49,195 bases of DNA. Origin: UBA2942 sp045127535 (GTDB taxonomy: Bacteria > Bacillota > Clostridia > Lachnospirales > Lachnospiraceae). A program made the translations under genes and the position numbers. Shown one piece after another: positions 1 to 7,277 of this stretch. The stretch covers positions 1-49,195 of the forward strand of contig JBGVQN010000064.1 in the NCBI GenBank assembly GCA_045127535.1. Reading direction: 5' to 3'. Numbering within the stretch: the stretch's first letter is position 1; each line of letters opens with the position of its first letter. The notes below the pieces were generated by a model. That model did not search any database and was not told the origin of the DNA. It saw only the letters and a list, made by a program, of their open reading frames with translations.

Positions 1-73
1 AGGTAGATAGGGCGGAGGTGGAAGCATGGCAACATGTGGAGCTGACCGTTACTAATCGGTCGAGGGCTGGACC
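1..73 (+). rRNA. 23S ribosomal RNA, 3' end (partial)
   Basis: The first ~73 bases match the conserved 3' end of bacterial 23S rRNA: the tract GGAGCTGACCGTTACTAAT is followed by CGGTCGAGGGCTGGACC, which closes the terminal helix with the 5' end of the molecule. The gene body lies upstream of the window. The exact 3' end is estimated from the usual ...GGACTTGACC end. No 5S rRNA follows before the tRNA gene. Confidence 0.9.
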
Positions 74-87
74 AGAGGTCCGGTTTT
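67..87 (+). terminator. Short hairpin with T tail at the 3' end of the 23S gene
   Basis: CTGGACC (67-73) pairs with GGTCCGG (77-83) around a 3-nt loop and is followed by TTTT. It could end the rRNA transcript or serve in processing. The short stem and short T tract keep confidence low. Confidence 0.35.
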
Positions 88-116
88 AAAAGAAGGGAAT
101 GGATGTAAAAGATATA

Positions 117-145
117 TTGACTGTATGTAGTTTTGAAGGTACACA
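117..145 (+). promoter_or_regulatory. Weak sigma-A-like promoter before first tRNA-Lys
   Basis: TTGACT (117-122), a 17-nt spacer and TACACA (140-145), 7 nt before the tRNA. The -10 box is poor, so the tRNA may instead be co-transcribed with the rRNA operon. Confidence 0.3.
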
Positions 146-152
146 CCTTTAT

Positions 153-225
153 GCGCCTCTAGCTCAGTTGGTAGAGCACCTGACTCTTAATCAGGGTGTC
201 CAGGGTTCGAGCCCCTGGAGGCGCA
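153..225 (+). tRNA. tRNA-Lys (anticodon CUU), copy 1
   Basis: This is a 73-nt cloverleaf. The acceptor stem GCGCCTC (153-159) pairs with GAGGCGC (218-224), followed by discriminator A225. The anticodon stem CCTGA/TCAGG holds loop CTCTTAA, giving anticodon CTT (reads AAG, Lys). The T arm contains GGTTCGAGCCC. The 3' CCA is not encoded. It lies 80 nt after the 23S end and has its own terminator. It is identical to the copy at 485-557. Confidence 0.97.
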
Positions 226-231
226 CTGTAG

Positions 232-259
232 AGTCGATTCATTTGAATCGACTTTTTTT
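232..259 (+). terminator. Intrinsic terminator after tRNA-Lys copy 1
   Basis: AGTCGATTC (232-240) pairs perfectly with GAATCGACT (245-253) around a 4-nt loop, followed by a run of Ts. Confidence 0.9.
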
Positions 260-437
260 GTATATAAAATATTTATGTATAAAAAATGAAATAAACCAAT
301 ATGACCACAAAATCAGCTGTAATCCGCTATTATTTGCACTGCGTACTATAAAAAGTTAAAAAAATTATCCTAAAGTGCAGAAAGATCACGGTTTTTGTTC
401 ATGATTTCTTAATATATGAAAAAAGTCTAAAAAACAC

Positions 438-466
438 TTGCATAAATCATAAAAAATGCATATACT
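438..466 (+). promoter_or_regulatory. Sigma-A promoter of tRNA-Lys copy 2
   Basis: TTGCAT (438-443), a 17-nt spacer and TATACT (461-466). The tRNA starts 18 nt downstream, giving a leader of about 12 nt. The stretch 260-437 holds no gene that I can support. Confidence 0.8.
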
Positions 467-484
467 ATATACATATCTTAACAA

Positions 485-557
485 GCGCCTCTAGCTCAGT
501 TGGTAGAGCACCTGACTCTTAATCAGGGTGTCCAGGGTTCGAGCCCCTGGAGGCGCA
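485..557 (+). tRNA. tRNA-Lys (anticodon CUU), copy 2
   Basis: Base-for-base identical to the tRNA-Lys at 153-225 over all 73 nt, with the same CTT anticodon and no encoded CCA. Unlike copy 1 it has a clear promoter of its own (TTGCAT-17-TATACT) and a GC-rich terminator, so it is an independent transcription unit. Confidence 0.97.
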
Positions 558-560
558 CTA

Positions 561-611
561 AAGTACCGGTTTTGGAGACGCATGAGCTCCGGGGCTGGTG
601 CTTTATTTTTT
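561..611 (+). terminator. Intrinsic terminator after tRNA-Lys copy 2
   Basis: A 17-bp stem, including G-T pairs, between 561-577 and 587-603 with a 9-nt loop, followed by TATTTTTTT. Confidence 0.9.
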
Positions 612-633
612 TATATAGGAATTCACAGGAATT

Positions 634-672
634 TCCTATACAATAAAAAGTCTTCCGGGCAGGATCACACTG
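634..672 (+). repeat. 39-bp dispersed repeat, copy 1
   Basis: The segment with core CCGGGCAGGATC recurs at 44002-44040 (34 of 39 positions equal by eye). Both copies sit just downstream of an intrinsic terminator and outside genes. Copy 1 overlaps the right arm of a small palindrome (TATAGGAA 614-621 / TTCCTATA 633-640). Confidence 0.7.
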
Positions 673-773
673 CAGCGGAGAAGAATGATATGGCTGAAGC
701 GACCTGCTGCAGGCGGAGAATCTTTCAAAGGGGGATTCTATCTCATATCAAAATGTAAAAGGGGAAACGATTT

Positions 774-2579
774 ATGAATGATGGGAGCAATAAGAGCAGG
801 GATGATAAGGCGTTTGTCTTTGACTCCAAAGCTCTGGATATGCTGGTACACAAATTAAAAGATGGGACCTTTCATGAGATTGTAGATGACTGGAAGTGGA
901 TTTTGTCTTACAGCAAGCGGTATAAGTGGGCCATTTTCTACTATATTATATTGGGAATTGTCAGTGGCTGTATGGGGCTCTTATCCAGTGAGGTGAGTAA
1001 GAACCTGATTGATATTGTAACAGGATACCAGACAAGCAAGCTGCCCCTTATGATTGGATTGATGGTAGGCAGTACCGTATTCAGTCTGGTGTGCAACAGT
1101 CTGATTTCCAGAGTATCTGCCAAAATCAGCATTTACATAAACAATGATATACAGGCAGATATTTTTGATAAAATTATGGATTCAGAGTGGCTGGAGTTGA
1201 GCAAGTATTCCAATGGTGATATGATGAATCGGTTTAACAATGATGTAAATACGGTTTCTTCCAATGCAATCAGCTGGCTGCCTTCTGTTATGATTAATGT
1301 GTTTAACTTTGTGGCTACGTTCTGCCTTATGATGTATCATGATGTGGGTATGGCTCTCATTGCTCTGGCCAGTGCCCCATTCTTACTGCTGACCTCTCGC
1401 AGCCTGATTAAGCGTATGCGTCAATACAATCAGAAAATGAAAGAAATAAACAGTAAGCTTATGACTTTTGAGGTGGAAACTTTTTATAATATGGATACCA
1501 TCAAAAGTTTTGGCATCGAAGAAAAGAGAGGAAAGAAGCTTCGCTGGTGGCAGGGAAAGTATAAGGATGTCAGCCTGGATTATAACTGGTTTAAAATCAA
1601 AACCAATGTAGCATTGTCTGTGGTTGGTACTCTGGTACAGTTTGTGGCTTTTGGTTACTGTCTGTGGAGACTGTGGGGAGGCATGATCACGTATGGAGAA
1701 ATGACTCAGTTTTTACAGCTGCGTTCCAATCTTTCCAGTACGTTTTCCAGTATGGTAGCCCTGATTCCCAATGCCCTTACCAGTTCGGTATCAGCCCATC
1801 GTATCAAAGAGATTGTAGAACTGCCCAAAGAAGCACATATCGTACAGGAAAGCCAGGCCATAGGTGCCAAGAACAGGGGTGGTTACAGTGTGGAAATCAG
1901 AGGAGCTGATTTTGCTTATATGGAAAATCAACAGGTAATTATAAACTCTGATTTTATTGCAAGACCAAATGAAATCGTAGCATTGGTAGGTCCTTCAGGA
2001 GAGGGAAAAACCACAATGATCCGTATGATCCTGGGACTGATTCATCCGGATCATGGAGAAGCTGTGCTGCGGGATATGGATGGTAAGGAAGTGCCTGTAA
2101 ATGCTGAGCTGCGTCAATATTTTGCCTATGTGCCTCAGGGGAATACCATCCTGTCTGGTACCATTGCAGAAAATATGCGTATGGTGCGGGAGGATGCCAC
2201 AGATGAGGAGATTATAGAAGCGTTAAAAATTGCCTGTGCCTGGGACTTTGTATCCAAATTAAGGGATGGCATCAACAATTCAGTGGGAGAAAGAGGCAGG
2301 GGACTTTCTGAAGGACAGGCACAGCGGATTGCCATTGCCAGGGCCGTATTGCGGGATGCACCTATTTTATTGTTGGATGAGGCAACCAGCGCACTGGATG
2401 TAGAAACTGAACGAAATGTCTTGAAAAACATTATCCGTCAGCGTCCCAATAAAACCTGTATTGTGACTACTCACCGTCCCAGTGTACTGGGCATGTGCCA
2501 GAGGGTTTACCGGGTAATGGATAAGCGGGTGCGGGAACTTTCGGAAGAAGAAAGTGCGCAGATGGTAATTGATTTTTAG
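774..2579 (+). CDS. ABC transporter, fused permease and ATP-binding protein (half-transporter)
   Basis: Predicted exporter of 601 aa that would work as a dimer in the cytoplasmic membrane. A ~45-residue cytoplasmic lead-in is followed by an ABC exporter-type membrane domain with about six hydrophobic segments (about 50-330). The nucleotide-binding domain is complete: Walker A GPSGEGKT (~406), Q-loop YVPQGN, signature LSEGQ (~511), Walker B ILLLDEATS (~530) and switch His in TTHRP (~566). The start follows AGGGG at 7 nt spacing. Half-exporters of this type are often encoded as pairs, but no partner gene is adjacent and a promoter lies right after it, so it may be monocistronic and homodimeric. 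Substrate cannot be read from the sequence; lipid, peptide or drug are all possible. Confidence 0.92.
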   Translation: MNDGSNKSRDDKAFVFDSKALDMLVHKLKDGTFHEIVDDWKWILSYSKRYKWAIFYYIILGIVSGCMGLLSSEVSKNLIDIVTGYQTSKLPLMIGLMVGSTVFSLVCNSLISRVSAKISIYINNDIQADIFDKIMDSEWLELSKYSNGDMMNRFNNDVNTVSSNAISWLPSVMINVFNFVATFCLMMYHDVGMALIALASAPFLLLTSRSLIKRMRQYNQKMKEINSKLMTFEVETFYNMDTIKSFGIEEKRGKKLRWWQGKYKDVSLDYNWFKIKTNVALSVVGTLVQFVAFGYCLWRLWGGMITYGEMTQFLQLRSNLSSTFSSMVALIPNALTSSVSAHRIKEIVELPKEAHIVQESQAIGAKNRGGYSVEIRGADFAYMENQQVIINSDFIARPNEIVALVGPSGEGKTTMIRMILGLIHPDHGEAVLRDMDGKEVPVNAELRQYFAYVPQGNTILSGTIAENMRMVREDATDEEIIEALKIACAWDFVSKLRDGINNSVGERGRGLSEGQAQRIAIARAVLRDAPILLLDEATSALDVETERNVLKNIIRQRPNKTCIVTTHRPSVLGMCQRVYRVMDKRVRELSEEESAQMVIDF

Positions 2580-2609
2580 TAATTCCCATCTCTTACCGGT
2601 TCCTAAAGT

Positions 2610-2638
2610 TTGACAATATATTTAGGACATGTTATAGT
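2610..2638 (+). promoter_or_regulatory. Sigma-A promoter of the lipoprotein gene
   Basis: TTGACA (2610-2615), 17-nt spacer, TATAGT (2633-2638). The -35 box is perfect and the -10 box differs at one position. It starts about 30 nt after the ABC transporter stop codon. Confidence 0.85.
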
Positions 2639-2735
2639 GAACAGTGGAGCAAGAAAGAAAACTGTTTATATACAAAAGGCGACGGAAAGTCCATCCAGCG
2701 AGTTTTAGATATTTGTGATAGAAAAGGAGTTTGGC

Positions 2736-4067
2736 ATGTTTAATAAAAAATTATGTGCAGGAATGCTGCTGTGCTGTCTGGTATTCAGCGGCTGCGGCAA
2801 TGGAAATGATAAAAACAAAGAAAGTGAATCGGTACAGTTATTTATGACACAGGAAAGTACCGAGGGTACACAGGAGTCCGCAGAAGGTGATGGTACGGCA
2901 GAAAGTACTCAGGAAGGAGCATCTGCAGACGCAGAAGCCGATTCCAGTCTGACATCTGGAGAAAGTAAAGAAAATGCTTCTGCAGGAAACAGTGATTCAG
3001 AAAATCAAAAGGGCAGTTATCGCTCTGAACTGTTTGAATTCCATGTAGTAATCGGCCAGACAGAGTACACGCTTCCAGAGGATTTTAAGACTTTTTCTGA
3101 TAAAAAATGGAATTATGACGGAAACAGGGATTTACAGTTAAATCCCAATGAATATATCGTCGATGAAGCGATTTACAAGGGCAATCATTTACTCTATGTT
3201 TCTTTTGTGAATCTGGGCTATGATATGGTAACCATTGAAAACTGCAAGATTGGAAGCATTCTGTTCGATCAGATCGCTTTAAAGGATGCCAATACCAATA
3301 TTATACTGGCTGGAAATATCAAGTATGGTGAATCCTCACTGGCAGATGTGCTGGAGGCATACGGTGAGCCTGATGCTGAGGAAACTACCGACAGTGAGAC
3401 TGTACTGACTTATGGAGAAAGTGAGTATTCCAAGGTAGTCATTACGGTAAATAAGACAAAAGATGTGATTACAGATATTTTCATGATGAATTATACAGCT
3501 CTGGAGCAGAATCTGGAGATCAATCAGGAGACTCCGGATATTGTAAGCAGTTACCAGGCACCAACAAAGATGGGAACCAACCTGCAGAAGCCCCTGTTAA
3601 AATATGACGGAGCGTATTACAGCCTTCCTGCACCGGTCAGTGCATTTGTGGACAATGGCTGGACATTTGAGGCAGATGAATATGATGCAGTTGCAGCAGA
3701 AAAGACCTGTAACATGTACTTAGAAAAGGACAGCTATCGTATTAAGATACAGGTTACCAATTATACCAATGAAATACAGTATCTGGAGAACTGCTTTGTA
3801 ACCTGGATTCAGGCCAGCAAGGAAGATGCTTCCATGGATGTAGAATTGCTCCTGCCTGGTAAAATCAAAACGGGTATGACTGAAACAGAAATGTTAGAAG
3901 CCATTGGTGATGTGTCCTACAAGAAGGATGATACATCCGATGAAACTTACATCTTGTATGATGTGGCATATGAAAACAATACAGGAAAGATCCGTCTTTA
4001 TGTATCAAAGGAAACTTCTGTATTGAGCCGGATCGTGGCAAAGAATCAGCCAGAGGAATACAAATAA
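2736..4067 (+). CDS. Lipoprotein with a tandemly duplicated domain, unknown function
   Basis: Secreted lipoprotein of 443 aa. The N-terminus is a lipoprotein signal peptide with lipobox FSGC, so Cys20 would be lipidated and the protein anchored on the outer face of the membrane. A Ser/Glu/Thr-rich low-complexity linker (about 25-95) precedes two similar halves. Both halves show a Gly-x(2)-Tyr-x-Leu-Pro start, an N-x(n)-ENC block, an L-x-G-x-I-K-x-G strand and an LEA-x-G turn, which indicates internal duplication. The start is set by AAGGAG 7 nt before ATG 2736; an upstream in-frame GTG at 2715 would overrun the ribosome binding site. It has its own promoter and terminator. The family is not recognised by name. 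Confidence 0.85.
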   Translation: MFNKKLCAGMLLCCLVFSGCGNGNDKNKESESVQLFMTQESTEGTQESAEGDGTAESTQEGASADAEADSSLTSGESKENASAGNSDSENQKGSYRSELFEFHVVIGQTEYTLPEDFKTFSDKKWNYDGNRDLQLNPNEYIVDEAIYKGNHLLYVSFVNLGYDMVTIENCKIGSILFDQIALKDANTNIILAGNIKYGESSLADVLEAYGEPDAEETTDSETVLTYGESEYSKVVITVNKTKDVITDIFMMNYTALEQNLEINQETPDIVSSYQAPTKMGTNLQKPLLKYDGAYYSLPAPVSAFVDNGWTFEADEYDAVAAEKTCNMYLEKDSYRIKIQVTNYTNEIQYLENCFVTWIQASKEDASMDVELLLPGKIKTGMTETEMLEAIGDVSYKKDDTSDETYILYDVAYENNTGKIRLYVSKETSVLSRIVAKNQPEEYK

Positions 4068-4113
4068 AATAAGAAAATCAATTGGGATTAAAAGGGAGTA
4101 AAAATGCCCTATA

Positions 4114-4148
4114 AACCGGCAGCTGAAAGCAGAGCTGCCGGTTTTTTT
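4114..4148 (+). terminator. Intrinsic terminator after the lipoprotein gene
   Basis: AACCGGCAGCT (4114-4124) pairs perfectly with AGCTGCCGGTT (4133-4143), followed by a T run to 4148. Confidence 0.93.
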
Positions 4149-4252
4149 GCAGTTGATCAGGTTGTTCTTTTGGTACATGGAGCAGCCTGAAAGAGACAGA
4201 AAATACCACAAAAAATGCACAATTTGGACACCAGAAAAATGCATGGAATATA

Positions 4253-4270
4253 TTGTTAAAAATTTGACAA
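4253..4270 (+). promoter_or_regulatory. Candidate Rex (redox repressor) operator
   Basis: TTGTTAAAAATTTGACAA fits the known Rex consensus TTGTTAA-N4-TTAACAA with one mismatch. It lies 17 nt upstream of the -35 box of the dehydrogenase promoter. Rex represses NADH-oxidising fermentation genes when NADH/NAD+ is low, which suits a malate dehydrogenase feeding fumarate reduction. No rex gene is in the window. Confidence 0.6.
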
Positions 4271-4287
4271 AATCGCTCTCTTTTAGC

Positions 4288-4316
4288 TTGACAGTGAAAA
4301 AAAATGACGATATAAT
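4288..4316 (+). promoter_or_regulatory. Consensus sigma-A promoter of the malate/lactate dehydrogenase gene
   Basis: Perfect TTGACA (4288-4293), 17-nt spacer, perfect TATAAT (4311-4316). Such a match implies very strong transcription when not repressed. The predicted start near 4323 leaves a long leader of about 208 nt. Confidence 0.93.
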
Positions 4317-4322
4317 GAAGTC

Positions 4323-4530
4323 AAATTAAGAATTTTTATATTGCCAAAATTGTAAATAAATTTCCCCTGGAAAGGTGGAAAAACCGGCAATGAAGCAGAG
4401 GCAAAAATTCTTTATTTCATCTATACATTCCGCTTGCGATAACTTCGGGGGTATTGTTAATTTTCTGGCGATTTCTCGGAGGCGGCGAATCACAGAATGT
4501 GTAAATACCAAAACAGCAAGGAGAGAAAAG
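4323..4530 (+). promoter_or_regulatory. Long 5' leader, possibly structured
   Basis: About 208 nt lie between the predicted transcription start and the ATG. AAAATT with CCCC in the first part (about 4347-4368) can pair with GGGG and AATTTT further on (about 4447-4464), enclosing smaller hairpins. No known riboswitch family was recognised. The frame read through the leader into the gene is not treated as coding, because AAGGAG sits 7 nt before ATG 4531. Confidence 0.35.
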
Positions 4531-5478
4531 ATGGCAACAAAAATCACAATCATTGGTGCCGGCAGTGTAGGTGCAACAATCGCATATGCAATGTCCAATA
4601 CAGATATTGCTTCTGAAATTGTACTGATCGACATCAATAAAAAGAAGGTAGAAGGCGAAGTTCTGGACATTGCACAGGGTACTGCATTCAGAGGTCCAAT
4701 CACGATCGTTGGCGGCGAGTATGCAGATGCAGCCGGTTCTGATATCGTCATCATTACTTCCGGTGTAGGCAGAAAGCCTGGACAGAGCAGAATTGATCTG
4801 ACTCAGACCAATGTAAATATTTTAAAGAGCATCACACCAGAAATCGTAAAGTATGCACCAGACGCAAAGTATATCATTGTCAGCAACCCAGTTGACGTAC
4901 TGACCTATGTATTTACCAAGATTTCCGGTCTGCCAGAGAATCAGATCATTGGTTCTGGTACACTGCTTGATACTGCAAGACTTCGTGCTACCATGTCTGA
5001 TTTCTATCAGGTAAACCAGAGAAACTGCCATGCATTTGTATTCGGTGAGCATGGAGATACTTCTTTTGTTCCGTGGTCCAGTGCGAAGATTTCCGGTATT
5101 CCAATGGATCAGTACAACAGCCTGATGCCTGCATGTAAGGTACCTGCTGACGAGTGGGATTGTGACAAGGTTGAGCAGCATGTACGTACTTCTGGCGGTC
5201 AGATCATTGCCAACAAGGGTGCTACATTCTATGCGATTGCAAACTCTGTAATCGACCTGTGCAGAAAGGTACTTTCCGCATATGATTCCATCGCCTGTGT
5301 TTCTTCTCTGCTTCATGGCGAATATGGTATTGATGATGTCTGTCTGAGCATTCTGACCGTAGTAGGTCCAGAAGGTGTTAAGGGCAGAGTTGAGATGCCG
5401 CTGACAGAAGATGAGATCGCAAAGTTAAAGCACAGCGCAGATGTATTAAAGGATGTAATTGCTCAGATCCAGATTTAA
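4531..5478 (+). CDS. LDH/MDH-family NAD-dependent dehydrogenase, predicted malate dehydrogenase
   Basis: Cytosolic 2-hydroxyacid dehydrogenase of 315 aa, full length for the family. The Rossmann motif GAGSVG (9-14), catalytic His174 in GEHGDT, Asp147 and Arg150 in LLDTARLR, and substrate-binding Arg87 are all present. The closest overall look is L-lactate dehydrogenase. However, the specificity-loop residue that is Gln in LDH (Gln102 in the Bacillus enzyme, ANQKPGETR) is Arg81 here (GVGRKPGQSR). Gln-to-Arg at this site is the established switch from pyruvate to oxaloacetate. With fumarase and fumarate reductase downstream, oxaloacetate to malate with NADH oxidation is the likely role. The Thr of KGAT is LDH-like, so mixed specificity is possible. 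Start chosen at ATG 4531 (AAGGAG, 7 nt). Confidence 0.88.
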   Translation: MATKITIIGAGSVGATIAYAMSNTDIASEIVLIDINKKKVEGEVLDIAQGTAFRGPITIVGGEYADAAGSDIVIITSGVGRKPGQSRIDLTQTNVNILKSITPEIVKYAPDAKYIIVSNPVDVLTYVFTKISGLPENQIIGSGTLLDTARLRATMSDFYQVNQRNCHAFVFGEHGDTSFVPWSSAKISGIPMDQYNSLMPACKVPADEWDCDKVEQHVRTSGGQIIANKGATFYAIANSVIDLCRKVLSAYDSIACVSSLLHGEYGIDDVCLSILTVVGPEGVKGRVEMPLTEDEIAKLKHSADVLKDVIAQIQI

Positions 5479-5490
5479 TTACCAAAGAAG

Positions 5491-5523
5491 ACAGCAGATG
5501 CCCGGAAATTGGGTATCTGCTGT
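5491..5523 (+). terminator. 13-bp hairpin after the dehydrogenase gene, T tract missing
   Basis: ACAGCAGATGCCC (5491-5503) pairs with GGGTATCTGCTGT (5511-5523) with one G-T pair and a 7-nt loop. There is no T run after it, so it may be a leaky terminator or an RNA-stability element that allows readthrough into fumC. Confidence 0.45.
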
Positions 5524-5793
5524 TGGCATGCTTAAAGATATGCAAAAAATGGAAGGCAGTGTGAACGGTCAGTCTGATGGCTGATTTGATTACACCACAA
5601 TTTGTGCCGGAGCGTCACAAATTGTTTTGATTCAGGACAATAGAAAATTGGCGAAGGGTGCTGTCTATTGTTCATGACAGCGGAAAGTTCCCAAATGGTA
5701 CTTTCTGTTGCTGCAGGTGCAGGATTCTCATTTACATAGATCTGCCAATGCAAATCTGTCTTCTGAGTAAACCGCTCCGGATTGGAGGAAATA
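5524..5793 (+). promoter_or_regulatory. fumC upstream region with palindrome
   Basis: A 270-nt non-coding stretch. It contains a perfect 10-bp inverted repeat ACAATTTGTG (5597-5606) / CACAAATTGT (5616-5625) with a 9-nt loop, and smaller hairpins downstream (for example CTGTC/GACAG). It could be an operator or an RNA hairpin. No convincing -35/-10 pair was found. Confidence 0.4.
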
Positions 5794-7158
5794 ATGGAGT
5801 ATCGTATTGAAAAAGATACCATGGGTGAAATGCAGGTACCTGCTGACAGATACTGGGCTGCCCAGACACAGAGAAGTTATCAGAACTTCAAAATCGGCGG
5901 CGAGCTGATGCCAAGAGAGATCACCAGAGCATTCGGCTACTTAAAGAAAGGTGCTGCCATTGCAAACTATAACTTAGGCAAGCTGGATGAGGACAAGAAG
6001 AACACCATCTGCCAGGCTTGTGACGAGGTCATCTCCGGCAAGCTGTTTGATCATTTCCCACTGGTGGTATGGCAGACAGGCAGCGGTACACAGTCCAACA
6101 TGAATGCCAACGAGGTAATTGCCAACAGAGGCAATGAGATCTATGGCAGCAAGCTGCTTCATCCAAACGACCACATCAATATGTCTCAGAGTTCCAATGA
6201 TACATTCCCAACAGCACTGCACATTGCAGCTGCTATGAGCATTGAGGATCAGCTGTTCCCTGCTATGGATCAGATGATCGAGACTCTGGCTCGCCTGGAG
6301 GCTGAGAACACTGAGTATGTAAAGAGCGGACGTACCCATTTACAGGATGCAGTGCCGATCCGTTTCTCTCAGGAGATCAGCGGCTGGAAGCATATGTTAG
6401 TAAAGAATAAGCAGCAGTTAGAAGCAGTTCTTCCTGGACTGAAGGAGCTGGCGCTTGGCGGTACCGCAGTTGGTACAGGCTTAAATGCACCTGCAGGCTT
6501 TGGCGAAGAAGTGGCAAAGGTCATCAGTGAGCTGACAGGCAAGGATTTTGTAACCTCTCCAAACAAGTTCCATGCTCTGACCTCCAAGGATGACATTACC
6601 TTTGCTCACGGTGCATTAAAGGCACTGGCTGCCAACATGATGAAGATCGCCAACGATATCCGCTGGTTGGCAAGCGGCCCAAGATGCGGTCTGGGTGAGA
6701 TCTCCATTCCGGAAAATGAGCCAGGATCTTCTATCATGCCAGGTAAGGTAAACCCAACCCAGTGTGAGTCCATGACCATGGTAGCAGTACAGGTGATGGG
6801 TAATGACGCAGCAGTTGGTTTTGCAGCTTCCCAGGGCAACTTTGAGTTAAATGTATTTATGCCGGTCATCGCTTACAACTTCTTACAGTCTGTAAAGCTG
6901 TTGGCTGACGGTCTGGTATCCTTCCACGACAACTGCGTGGTAGGCATCAAGGCAAACCCGGATAAGATGAAGCACAATCTGTACAATTCTCTTATGCTGG
7001 TAACTGCTCTGAATCCATACATAGGATATGAAAATGCAGCAAAGACCGCAAAGAAGGCATACAAGGAAAATATTTCCTTAAAGGAAGCCTGTGTAGCACT
7101 TGGATTCCTGACAGAGGAAAGATTTGACGAAGTATTCCATCCAGAAGAGATGGCTTAA
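5794..7158 (+). CDS. fumC: Class II fumarate hydratase (fumarase C)
   Basis: Cytosolic homotetrameric enzyme, 454 aa, interconverting malate and fumarate without an Fe-S cluster. The superfamily signature GSSIMPGKVNP lies at about 311-321, and upstream blocks typical of FumC are clear (SGTQSNMNANEV, SQSSNDTFPTA, GRTHLQDAVPI), so active-site Ser and His positions are kept. The length matches the E. coli enzyme (467 aa). ATG 5794 is chosen because GGAGG ends 5 nt before it; an upstream TTG at 5782 would lie ahead of that site. It sits between a predicted malate dehydrogenase and a fumarate reductase cluster, so the physiological direction is probably malate dehydration to fumarate as electron acceptor. 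Confidence 0.95.
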   Translation: MEYRIEKDTMGEMQVPADRYWAAQTQRSYQNFKIGGELMPREITRAFGYLKKGAAIANYNLGKLDEDKKNTICQACDEVISGKLFDHFPLVVWQTGSGTQSNMNANEVIANRGNEIYGSKLLHPNDHINMSQSSNDTFPTALHIAAAMSIEDQLFPAMDQMIETLARLEAENTEYVKSGRTHLQDAVPIRFSQEISGWKHMLVKNKQQLEAVLPGLKELALGGTAVGTGLNAPAGFGEEVAKVISELTGKDFVTSPNKFHALTSKDDITFAHGALKALAANMMKIANDIRWLASGPRCGLGEISIPENEPGSSIMPGKVNPTQCESMTMVAVQVMGNDAAVGFAASQGNFELNVFMPVIAYNFLQSVKLLADGLVSFHDNCVVGIKANPDKMKHNLYNSLMLVTALNPYIGYENAAKTAKKAYKENISLKEACVALGFLTEERFDEVFHPEEMA

Positions 7159-7231
7159 TTGCCCTGAAAAAACAACCAGAAAATGAACACTGGAATGTAT
7201 CTTAGAAGATAGACCGGTGTTGAAAGAGTAC

Positions 7232-7264
7232 ACAAAGCCTTGCTTCTTACGAGGCAGGTTTTGT
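7232..7264 (+). terminator. Possible terminator after fumC
   Basis: ACAAAGCCT (7232-7240) pairs with AGGTTTTGT (7256-7264) with one G-T pair; the trailing sequence CGTCTTTT is only partly T-rich. The stretch 7159-7555 holds this hairpin, a palindromic repeat and the hdrB ribosome binding site, with no gene. Confidence 0.4.
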
Positions 7265-7277
7265 CGTCTTTTGAAAA

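Noticed and set aside
528..758. A 76-codon open frame beginning inside the second tRNA-Lys
   Set aside because: It starts in a tRNA, crosses a strong terminator and has no ribosome binding site; the product has no recognisable features.
5597..5625. Palindrome ACAATTTGTG-N9-CACAAATTGT as a Rex operator
   Set aside because: Spacing and half-sites do not fit TTGTTAA-N4-TTAACAA; kept only as an unassigned palindrome.
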